Of a stretch of DNA of 64,000 bases, positions 17,001-26,252 are shown one piece after another (the stretch's first letter is position 1; each line of letters opens with the position of its first letter). Made by a program: the position numbers and the translations under genes. The notes under the pieces were generated by a model that was not told where the DNA came from, searched no databases, and saw nothing but the letters and a program-made list of their open reading frames with translations. The DNA lies in NCBI GenBank assembly GCA_963700375.1, contig CAVOXF010000006.1:682001-746000 (forward strand), read 5' to 3'. This stretch comes from JAHEEL01 sp963700375 (GTDB lineage Bacteria; Actinomycetota; Acidimicrobiia; Spongiisociales; UBA5794).

Positions 17001-17945
17001 TCAGAATCCAACTCTCGCCAGCACGTCATTGACGGCCTTGGCGCTCGACATCACGAAGAAGTGAGCTGACGGGGCTCCGGAGTCGAGCAGCTCCGTCACC
17101 TGCTCAACGGCCCATGCGACCCCGATATCCCCGGTCCGGTCCGGTGCCGCCTCGATCTCGTGACTCAGCGCCTCGGGGATCTCGCAATGGAACGCTTGGG
17201 GAATGCTCGTCAGCTGACGTGGACTCGTGAGAATCCTCAAGCCGGGGATGATCGGCACGTCGATGCCCTGCCCCCGACATTCATCGACAAATGAGAAGTA
17301 GTGCCGGTTGTCGAAGAACATCTGCGTGACGATGTACTCGGCGCCGGAGCCGACTTTCTGCTTCACTCGCCCCACGTCGGTCTTCAGGTCCGGCGCCTCG
17401 ACATGCTTCTCGGGGTAGCCGGCAGCACCGACGCAGAACCCCGTGGGTGAGGCGTCGGCGAGCCCGTCGAGGAAACGGCCTTCGTTCATCGCGGTGATCT
17501 GCCCGATGAGATCGCTGGCGTAGTCGTTGCGGGTCCGGCCCCCGACGAGCGACTTCTGGTGTTCGGCGGTGTCGCCGCGGATCGCGAAGACGTTGTCGAT
17601 ACCCAGGTAGTGCAACTCGATCAGGAAGTCCTCAGACTCCTCGCGAGTGAACCCTTCGCACAAGACGTGTGGGACGGCATCGATGTTGAGCTTGTTCTGG
17701 ATGAGGGCGCAGATGCCGAGCGTGCCGGGCCGCTTCCTGGTTCTGCGACGCACGGGGCCGTCGGGTGTCTGCACTTCGATCGTCTCTGCAGGATGACTCG
17801 TGATGTCGATGAACGGCGGCCGGTGCGCTGCGAGTTCGTCGATCAGGCCAAGGAGGCTGTTGAGATCGCCGCCCCGCCTGGGCGGGATGATCTCGAAGCT
17901 GATGACCGGCTCCGTGGCGGTGGCGAGGTGTTCGGTGACCTTCAT
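17001..17945 (-). CDS. metF: Methylenetetrahydrofolate reductase
   Basis: 314 residues of the FAD-containing MetF barrel: ISFEIIPPRRGGDLNSLL (catalytic Glu segment), FIDITSHPAE, LNIDAVPHVLCEGFTREE, LGIDNVFAIRGD (NVxALRGD motif), CVGAAGYPEKHVEAPDLKTD, EYIVTQMFFDN (Q/F motif), and VPIIPGLRILTSPRQL. It reduces 5,10-methylene-THF to 5-methyl-THF for methionine synthesis. The variants IRGD instead of LRGD and a longer loop (TIEVQTPDGPVRRRTRKRPG) are seen in a divergent MetF clade. The start is taken at ATG 17945; an ATG 21 bases further up is possible. Confidence 0.92.
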   Translation of the reverse strand: MKVTEHLATATEPVISFEIIPPRRGGDLNSLLGLIDELAAHRPPFIDITSHPAETIEVQTPDGPVRRRTRKRPGTLGICALIQNKLNIDAVPHVLCEGFTREESEDFLIELHYLGIDNVFAIRGDTAEHQKSLVGGRTRNDYASDLIGQITAMNEGRFLDGLADASPTGFCVGAAGYPEKHVEAPDLKTDVGRVKQKVGSGAEYIVTQMFFDNRHYFSFVDECRGQGIDVPIIPGLRILTSPRQLTSIPQAFHCEIPEALSHEIEAAPDRTGDIGVAWAVEQVTELLDSGAPSAHFFVMSSAKAVNDVLARVGF

Positions 17946-18135
17946 CGGCGCCCGTGCTCCAGGCAACGATTCGGGAGATCAGTGATGGGATCGGCGGTCA
18001 TGTGGCTCTCTGCGGATCGGCAGTCGGTCACACTATGCACGTTTCGGGGGTTCCCGCACGTCAATGGAATTGGGGCTGGTCCGTAGAGCTCCCATCGGTA
18101 TTGTTGGCGCACATCGGTCGAACGAAAGGAACACG

Positions 18136-18507
18136 ATGGATCTTGGTGCATTCTCGGTGAGTCTGGCGGTCCAGGACATGGCGGCGTCGCGCGCCTTCTA
18201 CTCGAAACTGGGGTTCGAGATGATCGCCGGCGACGGCGAGACGTGGACGGTCCTCGCCAATGGGGGGACCGCCATCGGTCTGTTCCAGGGCATGTTCGAA
18301 GGCAACATCTTGACCTTCAACCCCGGTTGGGTCGGCTTGGGCGAACCCGTCGAGACCTTCACGGACATCAGGGGGCTCCGGGATCGGCTGGTAGCGGACG
18401 GAATCGAAATGGTCAGTGACACAACCGGCGAATCCCCGAACGGCCCCGCGAGCCTGACGTTCGTCGACCCGGATGGCAACGCCATCCTCCTCGACCAGCA
18501 CGTGTAG
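18136..18507 (+). CDS. VOC-superfamily (glyoxalase-like) protein
   Basis: 123 residues with the paired beta-alpha-beta-beta-beta units of the vicinal oxygen chelate fold: FSVSLAVQDMAASRAFYSKLGFEMIAGD, WTVLANGGTAIGLFQGMF, and a C-terminal PNGPASLTFVDPDGNAILLDQHV. Typical metal-ligand positions are only partly kept, so it may be a binding or resistance protein, not an enzyme. GAAAGGAA lies upstream of ATG 18136. A longer frame starts at 18064 without support. Confidence 0.85.
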   Translation: MDLGAFSVSLAVQDMAASRAFYSKLGFEMIAGDGETWTVLANGGTAIGLFQGMFEGNILTFNPGWVGLGEPVETFTDIRGLRDRLVADGIEMVSDTTGESPNGPASLTFVDPDGNAILLDQHV

Positions 18508-18577
18508 GAGGTTCGGCCGAATCGGTCGGGTAGGACTCGACGACGAAAACCCCCCTCACGCGCCCCGTGCGGCTGTG

Positions 18578-18583
18578 TAGTCT
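18578..18583 (+). promoter_or_regulatory. -10 box for leaderless SRPBCC gene
   Basis: TAGTCT, 6 bases before ATG 18590; no ribosome site. Confidence 0.5.
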
Positions 18584-18589
18584 CGTGCC

Positions 18590-19048
18590 ATGGCCGATAC
18601 CTACACCGTTGAGCGCTCGGCAATCATCAACGCCCCGGCAAAGGACATCTACGCGCAGATCATCGACTTCCGCAACTGGAGGGCCTGGTCCCCGTGGGAC
18701 AAGCTCGATCCGGACATGACCCGTACGTACTCCGGCGCCGACTCCGGTCCGGGGGCGGTCTACGACTGGTCGGGCAACCGCAAGGCCGGCGAGGGACGGA
18801 TGAAGATCACCGACGCCACCGAGCCGTCCGATGTCACGATCACCCTGAACTTCGTGAAGCCGTTCAAGTCGTCGAGCACGACAGCGTTCCGCCTTCGGCC
18901 AGCCGAGGGTGCGACGAAGGTGACGTGGTCGATGACCGGGCCGAAGACCATGATGGTCAAGGTGATGAGCCTCTACAAGAGCATGGACAAGATGGTCGGA
19001 CCGGACTTTGAGAACGGCCTTCAGCGCCTCGCCGTGGTCACGGAGTAG
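18590..19048 (+). CDS. SRPBCC (START/Bet v1-like) lipid- or polyketide-binding protein
   Basis: 152 residues of the SRPBCC fold: YTVERSAIINAPAKDIYAQIIDFRNWRAWSPWDK (the 'INAP..vfaxiaDfxxWxxWsPw' opening of the polyketide cyclase/START-like group), GAVYDWSGNRKAGEGRMKI, and a long C-terminal helix MVKVMSLYKSMDKMVGPDFENGLQRLA. These proteins bind hydrophobic ligands in a cytoplasmic cavity; the ligand is unknown. The gene seems leaderless. Confidence 0.9.
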   Translation: MADTYTVERSAIINAPAKDIYAQIIDFRNWRAWSPWDKLDPDMTRTYSGADSGPGAVYDWSGNRKAGEGRMKITDATEPSDVTITLNFVKPFKSSSTTAFRLRPAEGATKVTWSMTGPKTMMVKVMSLYKSMDKMVGPDFENGLQRLAVVTE

Positions 19049-19098
19049 CCGACTCGAAGCCCAACTGAGCTCACCTCGGTCATGAGACGCGGTCGGCG

Positions 19099-21162
19099 CT
19101 ACAGGGCGGCGATGTTCCTCCGAAAACCGGCCGTCTCGTTGGTTCGGCCCAGTTCTTCAGCAAACCGCCGCCCGTCCCACACCGCCGCAGCGATGCTTCC
19201 GGGGCTGAAGGCGTCCCCCACGGTCCTCACCGACACCAGGCCTGCGCCCTCCCACTGCTGGCGGCGGTCGCGGAACTCGAGATAGAGGTCCTCGTTTGGC
19301 AGCCGGCTGGTGACCAGCATCACGGAGTCGCACTCGATCAGCCGCTCGCGTTCGGTGTACTCGCATCGCGCAACGAGGCCGTCCGACACGACACGATCTA
19401 CTCCGTGCGCGGTGATGATCTCCACGCCGAGGTGGAGCAGGCGCGCCTGGATACGATCTTGTTCCATGGTCTTGCGGGCCCACGTCGCCACTTCGGATTC
19501 CGGCGTGACGTAGACCACCGAATAGCCTTCCTTGACCAGCTGTTCGGCCATCGAGCTTGCCATGTAGTAGTGGTCGTCATCGAACACCCCCACGCGGCCG
19601 CCGACCGGGCGGGTCCCCGACATGACATCGTCGGGAGTCAGCACCTCCACCGGATGGTCGAGTCTGATCGGGCCGGAGCGTGACACACCGATGCCGTCCC
19701 TCCGCCATGCCGCACCGGTTGCGATGGCAATGTGACCGAACTCGTAGGAGAGGATCTCGTCCGCCGACATGGCGCTCTCGAAGTACACCTCCACGTTCGC
19801 CATGCGGTCGATCTGGGTCCTGCGGTAGTCGACAACGCGCCGCCATTCGGCGAGACCAGGGAGCCGTGCCTCCCCGGCGACCCGGCCGCCGAGGTCCCGG
19901 GTCGCCTCGATGAGAACCACCTCATGTCCACGTCGGCCGGCCGACATAGCCGCCTCGAGACCGGCCGGGCCGCCGCCTACCACGAGGATCCGGTCGTCGC
20001 TCTGCCTGGGCCGCATGGTCTCGGGGTGCCAGCCCCGCCTCCACTCCTCCCCCATCGACGGGTTCTGGGTACACCGGATCGGGGTCATCGTGTAGTCGCC
20101 GGATACACAGATGTTGCACCCAATGCACTCACGGATCTCGTCGATCCGGCCTTCCTCGATCTTCTTCGGGAGGTACGGGTCGGCGATTGAGGGCCGAGCG
20201 GCACCGATGAAGTCGAGAACCCCCTGGCGGACGAGGCGAACCATCGTGTCCGGAGAGGTGAAGCGGCCGACGCCGACGACCGGCTTCGATGTCAGGTCCT
20301 TGAGTCCCTTGATCAACTCTTCGCGCTCACCTTCCGGTCCGAATCGAGACGTCACGGAGTCGTCCGGCCAGGCGCCGACCATGAAATCCCACACGTCAGG
20401 CAATTCACCGATCATCCCGAGCAAGTCCACCATTTGATCCCTGGTGAAGCCGTTCGGTCCGATCAGTTCGTCGACAACGATCCGACAGGCCACGGCTGTC
20501 TTGCCATCGACGGTCTCGAGCGTGTCCTCGAGAACCTCGCGAAGCAGACGCGCCCGGTTCTCGAGGGATCCGCCGTACTCGTCGTTCCGGTCGTTGTACC
20601 GTGGGGAAAGGAAGTGCTGAATGGTTGACAGGTTGTGGCCGGCGTAGACGTAGACGATGTCATAGCCGGCCTCGATCGACCGGATGGTCGCCTCCCTATA
20701 CCACCGTCGCAGATCGTCGATGTCCTGTGTGTCCATTCGCCGCGCCTGGATCGGGTAGAGGTCCCCCGATGTCGGCCGATGCGATGGGCCCATCGGCGGG
20801 ATCCGGGTGTACATGCTGTTGGCCGCCATCCCGGAGTGGACGAGTTCGATAGCGGCGAGCGACCCGTGCTCATGGATGGCGTCGGTGACGAGGAGATGCG
20901 CGGGGATATCCCGGTCGTCCCAGATCCGTCCCTCGATGTAGGGAGCAACGTCGGACGAGTGGTGGATCTCGGTCTCCTCCGTAGCGATGACGGCCCAACC
21001 ACCCTCTGCCTTCATCCCCCGCATCGCCGCGAGTGCCGATGGATCCCGGTAGCCCATGCCGTTGCAGTGCGGGACCTGGAAGAAGCGGTTGCGGGCCGTG
21101 ACCGGACCGATCTGGACGGGTTCGAAGAGGACGTCGTATCGAGGATCGCGAGCGATCGTCAT
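19099..21162 (-). CDS. Trimethylamine/dimethylamine dehydrogenase-like flavoprotein
   Basis: 687 residues: an FMN TIM barrel (old-yellow-enzyme class, 1 to about 360), a [4Fe-4S] site CIGCNICVSG... with a further C in RCTQNPSMGEEWRRGWHPE, and an ADP/FAD-like domain (VVGGGPAGLEAAMSAGRRGHEVVLIEA). VPHCNG at residue 33 keeps the Cys that in Methylophilus TMADH carries the 6-S-cysteinyl FMN, and YVYAGH keeps the Tyr/His pair of the TMADH active site. The family oxidises secondary or tertiary methylamines and passes electrons to an ETF. The aromatic-bowl Tyr after 'GGWA..xTE' of TMADH appears as Glu/Thr (GGWAVIATEETEIH), so the substrate may differ (dimethylamine or another amine). An ETF is not adjacent. 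GGAGGTG precedes ATG 21162. Confidence 0.9.
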   Translation of the reverse strand: MTIARDPRYDVLFEPVQIGPVTARNRFFQVPHCNGMGYRDPSALAAMRGMKAEGGWAVIATEETEIHHSSDVAPYIEGRIWDDRDIPAHLLVTDAIHEHGSLAAIELVHSGMAANSMYTRIPPMGPSHRPTSGDLYPIQARRMDTQDIDDLRRWYREATIRSIEAGYDIVYVYAGHNLSTIQHFLSPRYNDRNDEYGGSLENRARLLREVLEDTLETVDGKTAVACRIVVDELIGPNGFTRDQMVDLLGMIGELPDVWDFMVGAWPDDSVTSRFGPEGEREELIKGLKDLTSKPVVGVGRFTSPDTMVRLVRQGVLDFIGAARPSIADPYLPKKIEEGRIDEIRECIGCNICVSGDYTMTPIRCTQNPSMGEEWRRGWHPETMRPRQSDDRILVVGGGPAGLEAAMSAGRRGHEVVLIEATRDLGGRVAGEARLPGLAEWRRVVDYRRTQIDRMANVEVYFESAMSADEILSYEFGHIAIATGAAWRRDGIGVSRSGPIRLDHPVEVLTPDDVMSGTRPVGGRVGVFDDDHYYMASSMAEQLVKEGYSVVYVTPESEVATWARKTMEQDRIQARLLHLGVEIITAHGVDRVVSDGLVARCEYTERERLIECDSVMLVTSRLPNEDLYLEFRDRRQQWEGAGLVSVRTVGDAFSPGSIAAAVWDGRRFAEELGRTNETAGFRRNIAAL

Positions 21163-21224
21163 GTGGGCACCTCCGAGGTCCAACTCAAAGTACCACTATG
21201 GCCCTGGCGCCATTGAGATCCCGG

Positions 21225-21680
21225 TCAGGAGACGCGTGGCGTCGGCGTGGGCCAGAGCAGCTCGAAGTGCTCCAGCATCATCATGGTGTCATCGTCGACG
21301 GCAACTCCGACGCTCTCGAAGAACTGGAGGTGCCCTGCGCGCCACCATGCCAGCGTTCGATCACCTTCGCCCTCTTCCCACGCGAACGCCTCGTCGACGT
21401 CACCGAACCGGCGAAGCGATACAACCGTTGTCCGCATGACGCAAACGGGCGTGCCGTCGCCGTCGAGGATCAGGTTGAGATCCCCGGGCTTCGGCATCGG
21501 CTCCTTGCCGTCCTCGTAGTCTGAAGCCAGGCCGGCGGTTGCGCGCTTCGGGCCATCCCGGACAAGGAGCGCCAGTTCCGTGGCGAGTTCGGGCAACGAC
21601 GGGTCGCCGAACGCCCACGCCTCGTAGGGCCCGTCGACACCGGTCGCCGCCACAAACTCGGCCCAGAAAGCCTCGATCAT
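21225..21680 (-). CDS. ASCH domain protein
   Basis: 151 residues. AWAFGDPSLPELATELALLVRDGPKRATAGLASDYE, then MPKPGDLNLILDGDGTPVCVMRTTVVSLRRFGDVDEAFAWEEGEGDRTLAWWRAGHLQFF, shows the ASCH fold (PUA-like beta-barrel) with its conserved G-x-K-x-x-T and EGEGDRSLxxWRxxH motifs. ASCH proteins of this type bind RNA or modified nucleotides; some hydrolyse N4-acetylcytidine (EcYqfB family). The start ATG 21680 has TAGGGT exactly 6 bases upstream and no ribosome site. Confidence 0.9.
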   Translation of the reverse strand: MIEAFWAEFVAATGVDGPYEAWAFGDPSLPELATELALLVRDGPKRATAGLASDYEDGKEPMPKPGDLNLILDGDGTPVCVMRTTVVSLRRFGDVDEAFAWEEGEGDRTLAWWRAGHLQFFESVGVAVDDDTMMMLEHFELLWPTPTPRVS

Positions 21681-21686
21681 GCGTGG

Positions 21687-21692
21687 ACCCTA
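21687..21692 (-). promoter_or_regulatory. -10 box for leaderless ASCH gene
   Basis: TAGGGT on the reverse strand, 6 bases before ATG 21680. Confidence 0.5.
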
Positions 21693-21797
21693 CGGCGTCG
21701 CCGCTGCCCGGCGCAACACTCGGAAGAGCCAGATGTGGCGTCGCCGACTGGTCGACCGCCCGATTCGACGGTTCGGCAGTGTGGAAGAATCAGCTAC

Positions 21798-22733
21798 GTG
21801 TCACCACCTTCCGAGATCATCACGCGAGACCGACGCCTCTACCACCTGGGAATCACTCCGACGGACGTCGCGGAAGCGATCTTTCTCGTCGGTGACCCGG
21901 CGCGTGCCTATCGAGTGGCCGAGCGCTTCGATTCGATCGACTGCGAAGTGACGAACCGCGAATACGTGACCATCACCGGGTTCTACAACGGCATATCCAT
22001 GTCGGTGGTCGGCACCGGGATCGGAACGGACAACGTCGAGATCGCCATGATCGAACTCGACGCGGCGCTCCGGATCGACCTCGAGACCGGTACGCGGCGA
22101 CCGGATGCCCCGATGCTGGACATCATTCGGATTGGAACCTCTGGTGGTGTGCGTCCGGATATCCCGGCCGGCACGTTGTGCGTCGCGGAGTACGCGCTCG
22201 GTCTCGACAGCACCGGGCACTACTACGAATCCCCAGTCGCGGATGAAGTGGTTCAACGAATCGAGGACGAGGCCCGGCGACTCCTCGATGAAGCGTCAGG
22301 CGCGGCCGCCCGGTTCGGAGGCCGTCTCCCGGTCTACGCGTCGAAGGCGAATCCCCTGGTCACGGCTCTCCTGACTCGTCATGCGGCGGCCTCCGGGATG
22401 CGATCAGCCACCGGAATCACGGTGTCGGCGCCCGGCTTCTTCGGCCCTTCGAGCCGTTACATCGAAGGTCTCGCGAACACTGTGCCGGACATCAAGGGCA
22501 CCCTGGCGCGCCTGTCGGTTGACAAGCGAAGAGTGCTGAACATGGAGATGGAATCGAGTTTGCTGTTCCACCTGGCCGGAGCGTTCGGCCACCGGGCAGG
22601 AGCAATCTGTCCGGCGATCAGCGAACCCGACACGGCTGCGACTCCAATCGACTACGACGCCTGCGTCGACGCGGCCATCGGTGTGGCACTCAAGACGATG
22701 GTCGACCTGCAGGCCTTGAGGCCAACCGGTTGA
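21798..22733 (+). CDS. Uridine phosphorylase-like nucleoside phosphorylase
   Basis: 311 residues from GTG 21798. The nucleoside phosphorylase-I fold is clear: YHLGITPTDVAEAIFLVGDPARAYRVAERFD, GTGIGTDNVEIAMIELDAAL, DIIRIGTSGGVRPDIPAGTL (phosphate-binding IRIGTSGG as in animal-type uridine phosphorylases), GITVSAPGFFGPSSR, and NMEMESSLLFHLAG with the ribose-binding Glu-Met-Glu. It splits uridine or a related nucleoside with phosphate. GGAAG lies about 10 bases before the GTG. An ATG at 21735 with GGAAGAG just before it is a real alternative start, adding 21 residues with no family match. It is divergent from the ASCH gene. Confidence 0.88.
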   Translation: MSPPSEIITRDRRLYHLGITPTDVAEAIFLVGDPARAYRVAERFDSIDCEVTNREYVTITGFYNGISMSVVGTGIGTDNVEIAMIELDAALRIDLETGTRRPDAPMLDIIRIGTSGGVRPDIPAGTLCVAEYALGLDSTGHYYESPVADEVVQRIEDEARRLLDEASGAAARFGGRLPVYASKANPLVTALLTRHAAASGMRSATGITVSAPGFFGPSSRYIEGLANTVPDIKGTLARLSVDKRRVLNMEMESSLLFHLAGAFGHRAGAICPAISEPDTAATPIDYDACVDAAIGVALKTMVDLQALRPTG

Positions 22734-24046
22734 GGCGGCGGCAGACAAACCCGGCCGAAGGCTTCGGCCATCTGGCACGCCACACGATGGTCGAATTGGT
22801 CACCTGGATAGGGCCATGCCCGAGATGGATGATGCCTGAAAACCCTGGCGTGCCGAATCTGTCACCGGGTTTGCCCCCGAGCACCGCATCCTCGATGATG
22901 AGGTGGCCGCTGCGGTTGTTGCTGACGATGAAGATCGACGCGCCGCCCTCGTTGGCATGGTTGTGCTCGATCTTCGTCCCGACCGCACGGAGTGTCATCT
23001 CATTCCCGTCGTTGTAGATCGCCGCGCCGCTTTCGCCGCCCGGTGACCCGGACCGTTGTGGGTTGGCTCCCCAGCCCGTCGTGTCGCTGCAATTGAACGG
23101 GCTGTTGGTGATCGTCCACGAGACACCAATCGAACTGAAGCCGCGTGCATTCGAGCACTCGGTGCCGAACGCAGGCCCGCCGCCGACGTGCTGTAGGCCA
23201 CATACACCGGAATGCCCTGGTATTGGCCGAGGACCCGCACCGACGCTCCCCCAACGTCCGGACCGGTGGCGTCGCAGCGATTCGTGGCGAGGACAGAGTT
23301 GACGATATTGAAGCGTCCACCGCGGACCCACACAGCGGCCCCACCGTCGTACTCGACACCGGTGGAATTCGCCTCGGTGAGGGTCGGGTTCTGGAGGATC
23401 GGTTGTGGGTGGTCCTGGTCCTGGCAGTGCAAGGTGGTCCAGACCTGGTCCGGGTCACACGTGTTCATGGAGATGATCCGGATGTTCCCACCGCCGCTGA
23501 GCGTGACGAGTCCCCTCCATCGATGACGACATCCGGATGCGAGATGTCCTCGGCTCGCCCTGCCGCCGGAACAGAGTACGAGCCGTCCGGGTTGCCCGGC
23601 AGCGGCGAATCCCGCGAGGGCGGTGCAGTCTGGTCGAGATCGAGCGCACGTGCGAGGAACGATGCCACGGAGCGGTCGGGGCAGAATCGATCGCTCGCCG
23701 GAGGGTTGCAGACCCTCGTGATAACGGCGGCGGCGAGTCGGTTGATGTCGTTCTCGAAGATGGTGCCTTCGTCGTCGGCGAAGGAGTCACGGTCGGCGGC
23801 CGGGGGGTGCAGTGCTCTGGCAAGGAAGGCTGCCATCTGCTCGCGATTGACGGTGGCGTTCGGGCACTCGCGGTCGTTTGATGGAGGGTTTCCGCCGCGG
23901 GTGATGACGACCGCAGCGATGCCGTCGATCGCCCCTTCGTGGACGTTGCCGTCATCGTCGACGAATGAGCCGTCGGGCGACAACGCCGCAGGCAACACAG
24001 CCAGCGCGAGCGCGGCCAACCAACCCATACGCAAGAACATCGGCAC
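22690..24046 (-). pseudogene. S-layer-like repeat plus beta-helix secreted protein, two frameshifts
   Basis: The start at 24046 (or 24040) encodes a signal peptide (MGWLAALALAVLPAAL) and two S-layer-homology-like repeats: VDDDGNVHEGAIDGIAAVVIT, PPSNDRECP and VNREQMAAFLARAL, then a shortened second copy with CNPPASDRFCP. The reading then breaks near 23505 in a run of G (one extra G gives DGGGLVTLSGGGNIRII) and again near 23185. The remaining frames encode right-handed beta-helix-type strands (FNIVNSVLATN, GVSWTITNSPFNC, IEHNHANEGGASIFIVSNN, IIHLGHGPIQVTNSTIV). It is probably a secreted, wall-attached protein. The C-terminus is uncertain and overlaps the end of the convergent phosphorylase gene. 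Both breaks are single-base. Confidence 0.62.
22753..22769. terminator. Short hairpin between convergent genes
   Basis: GGCCGAA and TTCGGCC flank a 3-base loop, 20 bases after the phosphorylase stop codon and inside the tail of the opposite gene. It is a weak terminator candidate without a T-run. Confidence 0.4.
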
Positions 24047-24194
24047 TCCGACTACCCGGCTTGCGGATTGCGGGATCTACAGCGCCGCCGGAGGTCAAAT
24101 GCTTGCGCTCAAGGCTCGGTTACCGAGACCCGAGATACTCTCTGTACCTGAGTGGAACGGATGAAGCGCCAGCATGGCTGACGGGGGTGTCGTG

Positions 24195-26243
24195 ATGAAC
24201 AAATACGGGAGAATTGCTCTCCTTGTTCTCGCGCCCTTGTTGATCCTGCTGTTGCCGGTCGCCGTATACGCGGCCGACCGCTGGGTGAACAACGGAACGC
24301 TGCCCCGCAACGTCTCCGTCGCGGGCCTCGATGTGGCAGGGATGACCCCGGACGAGGCGCTCAGCATCGTGCAGGCCCGCCAGAACGCGATCTACGCGAA
24401 ACCAGTCCTCTTCGTGGTCAACGGCAAGACGTTCCAACTGGAACCGTCGGAGATGGGACTCACGGTCGACGTTGAATCGGCCGTAGCGAGCGCCGACACC
24501 GCGAGCGACGACGGATTGATCAGCGGCCTCATGCCGTGGCTTCGAAGCTTCACAGCGACCACCATGGACTCCCCCGTGGTCGCCACCGTGGACACCGACG
24601 CCATCGACGCCGTCATCGAACAGTGGGAACGCGAAGCGATCCGCGTCCCGGCGTTCGAGGGCGACATCAACGTCACCGCGGGCGTCGTGCGCGTCGAATA
24701 CCCGAGAGCCGGTCTGCGGATCGACCGGGAGGCGGCTCGCACCGTCGTCGAGAAGGCGATGGTATCCGGCAGCAGCGAAGTCCACGACATCCCGCTTCTT
24801 GATCGCCCACCCGCACTCTCCAACGAGGATCTCGACGAGGCAGCGGCCACGATCGAACGGATGATCGGCCGGCCCGCCATCCTCACCAATGCCCTGTACG
24901 ACGCGACCCTCACGGTCACCCAGGCCGAACTCGCGGCGGCCGTCACCGTTGAATTCATCATCGAGTCGCCGGCGCGGATCGACATCGGCCTCGACCCGGA
25001 GATCATTGTCGCGTCGGTTGGACCGCGCCTCGCCGAACTCGAGCAGCCACCGGTTGAGGTTCAGATCGACACCAACCTGACCACCGGCGCGGTGTCGATC
25101 GTTCCCCCCGAGTACGGGCAGCGTGTCGATCCCGAAGCCCTCGCTCCGGCGCTGACTGCGGCAGCGCTCGTGGGTGGGCAGGGGACCCTCCCCATGATCG
25201 CTGATGTTGCTCCGGAGATCACGCCGGAAGAGGTCGAGGCGTGGGGCCCGCTCTCACTGGTTTCGCAGTTCAGGACTGATTTCCCCGCCGGCCAACCCCG
25301 CGTAACGAACATCCACACGATCGCCAAGGCCGTCGACGGGTCGATTGTGATGCCGGGTGAGACGTTCTCGATCAACGAGACGGTTGGCCGGCGCACCGAG
25401 GCGAAGGGTTACGTGCGAGATGGGGCGATCATCAACGGCGAGGTCTACTGCTGCGACAGCCCCACGAACGTCGGTGGCGGCGTGAGCCAGTTCGGCACAA
25501 CGTTCTTCAATGCCGTGTTCTTCGGCGGCTACGAGGACATCGAACATCAGCCGCACAGCATCTATTTCAAGAAGTACCCGGAGGGACGCGAAGCCACGCT
25601 CGGCTACCCGCACCCGGATGTCGTGTTCCGCAACAACACGGACGCTCCGGTCATCATCAGAACATCGCGCACCGCTTCTTCGGTCAGCGTCATCTTCTTC
25701 GGCAACAACGGCGGCCTCAAGATTGCGGCCGAACGTTCTGATCGAAGGAACTTCACCGATCCACGGGTGATCTACGAGGAGAACCCAAGCCTGAAGCCGG
25801 GGACCGAGAAGGTCGTATCCCGCGGGTCGGAGGGATGGACCGTCACGGTGACGCGAGTGATCACCTACCCCGACGGGACCATCGTGCGCGAGCCGTTCAC
25901 GTGGCGGTACCGGGGCAGCTCCAAGAAGATCCAGGTGGCATCCTGCTCGACCGCTCCGGGTTCGTCCCGATGCACGAAGCCGCCGGTCGAGGTCACGACC
26001 ACGACCGTGCCGGAGGAGACGACCACCACGGTGCCCGACGACACCACAACCACGACCGTGCCCGACGGTTCGACGACGTCCACCACAACCACGACGACCA
26101 CCCAGCACCACCACAACCACGACGACCACGACGACCACGTCCGAGCACCACCACAACCACGACGACCACTCCGACGACCACGACCACCGGGGGTTGAGCT
26201 GGATCGGGAATTGACAGCAGCATCGATCCGGATCAGTGGGTAG
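24195..26243 (+). CDS. VanW-family envelope protein with peptidoglycan-binding-like domains
   Basis: 682 residues from ATG 24195. It has an N-terminal membrane anchor or uncleaved signal (IALLVLAPLLILLLPVAVYAA), two PG_binding_4-type repeats (NVSVAGLDVAGMTPDEALSIV; then from about 220), and the VanW domain: VTNIHTIAKAVDGSIVMPGETFSINETVGRRTEAKGY, YCCDSPTNVGGGVSQFGTTFFNAVFFGG, HSIYFKKYPEGREATLGYPHPDVVFRN. A Thr/Pro tail follows (VTTTTVPEETTTTVPDD). The protein should sit outside the membrane near peptidoglycan; VanW itself has no proven activity. The tail shifts into His/Asp-rich and Arg/Pro-rich sequence, whereas another frame continues Thr runs and ends TTTTTGG at 26197. The true C-terminus is therefore uncertain. 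Confidence 0.88.
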   Translation: MNKYGRIALLVLAPLLILLLPVAVYAADRWVNNGTLPRNVSVAGLDVAGMTPDEALSIVQARQNAIYAKPVLFVVNGKTFQLEPSEMGLTVDVESAVASADTASDDGLISGLMPWLRSFTATTMDSPVVATVDTDAIDAVIEQWEREAIRVPAFEGDINVTAGVVRVEYPRAGLRIDREAARTVVEKAMVSGSSEVHDIPLLDRPPALSNEDLDEAAATIERMIGRPAILTNALYDATLTVTQAELAAAVTVEFIIESPARIDIGLDPEIIVASVGPRLAELEQPPVEVQIDTNLTTGAVSIVPPEYGQRVDPEALAPALTAAALVGGQGTLPMIADVAPEITPEEVEAWGPLSLVSQFRTDFPAGQPRVTNIHTIAKAVDGSIVMPGETFSINETVGRRTEAKGYVRDGAIINGEVYCCDSPTNVGGGVSQFGTTFFNAVFFGGYEDIEHQPHSIYFKKYPEGREATLGYPHPDVVFRNNTDAPVIIRTSRTASSVSVIFFGNNGGLKIAAERSDRRNFTDPRVIYEENPSLKPGTEKVVSRGSEGWTVTVTRVITYPDGTIVREPFTWRYRGSSKKIQVASCSTAPGSSRCTKPPVEVTTTTVPEETTTTVPDDTTTTTVPDGSTTSTTTTTTTQHHHNHDDHDDHVRAPPQPRRPLRRPRPPGVELDRELTAASIRISG

Positions 26244-26246
26244 GTT
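26241..26246 (+). promoter_or_regulatory. -10 box for leaderless DinB gene
   Basis: TAGGTT, 6 bases before ATG 26253; it overlaps the last codons of the VanW gene. Confidence 0.5.
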
Positions 26247-26252
26247 TGCCGA

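Noticed and set aside
22800..23331. Forward-strand frames over the beta-helix gene
   Set aside because: Only the reverse strand gives repeating beta-helix-like protein.
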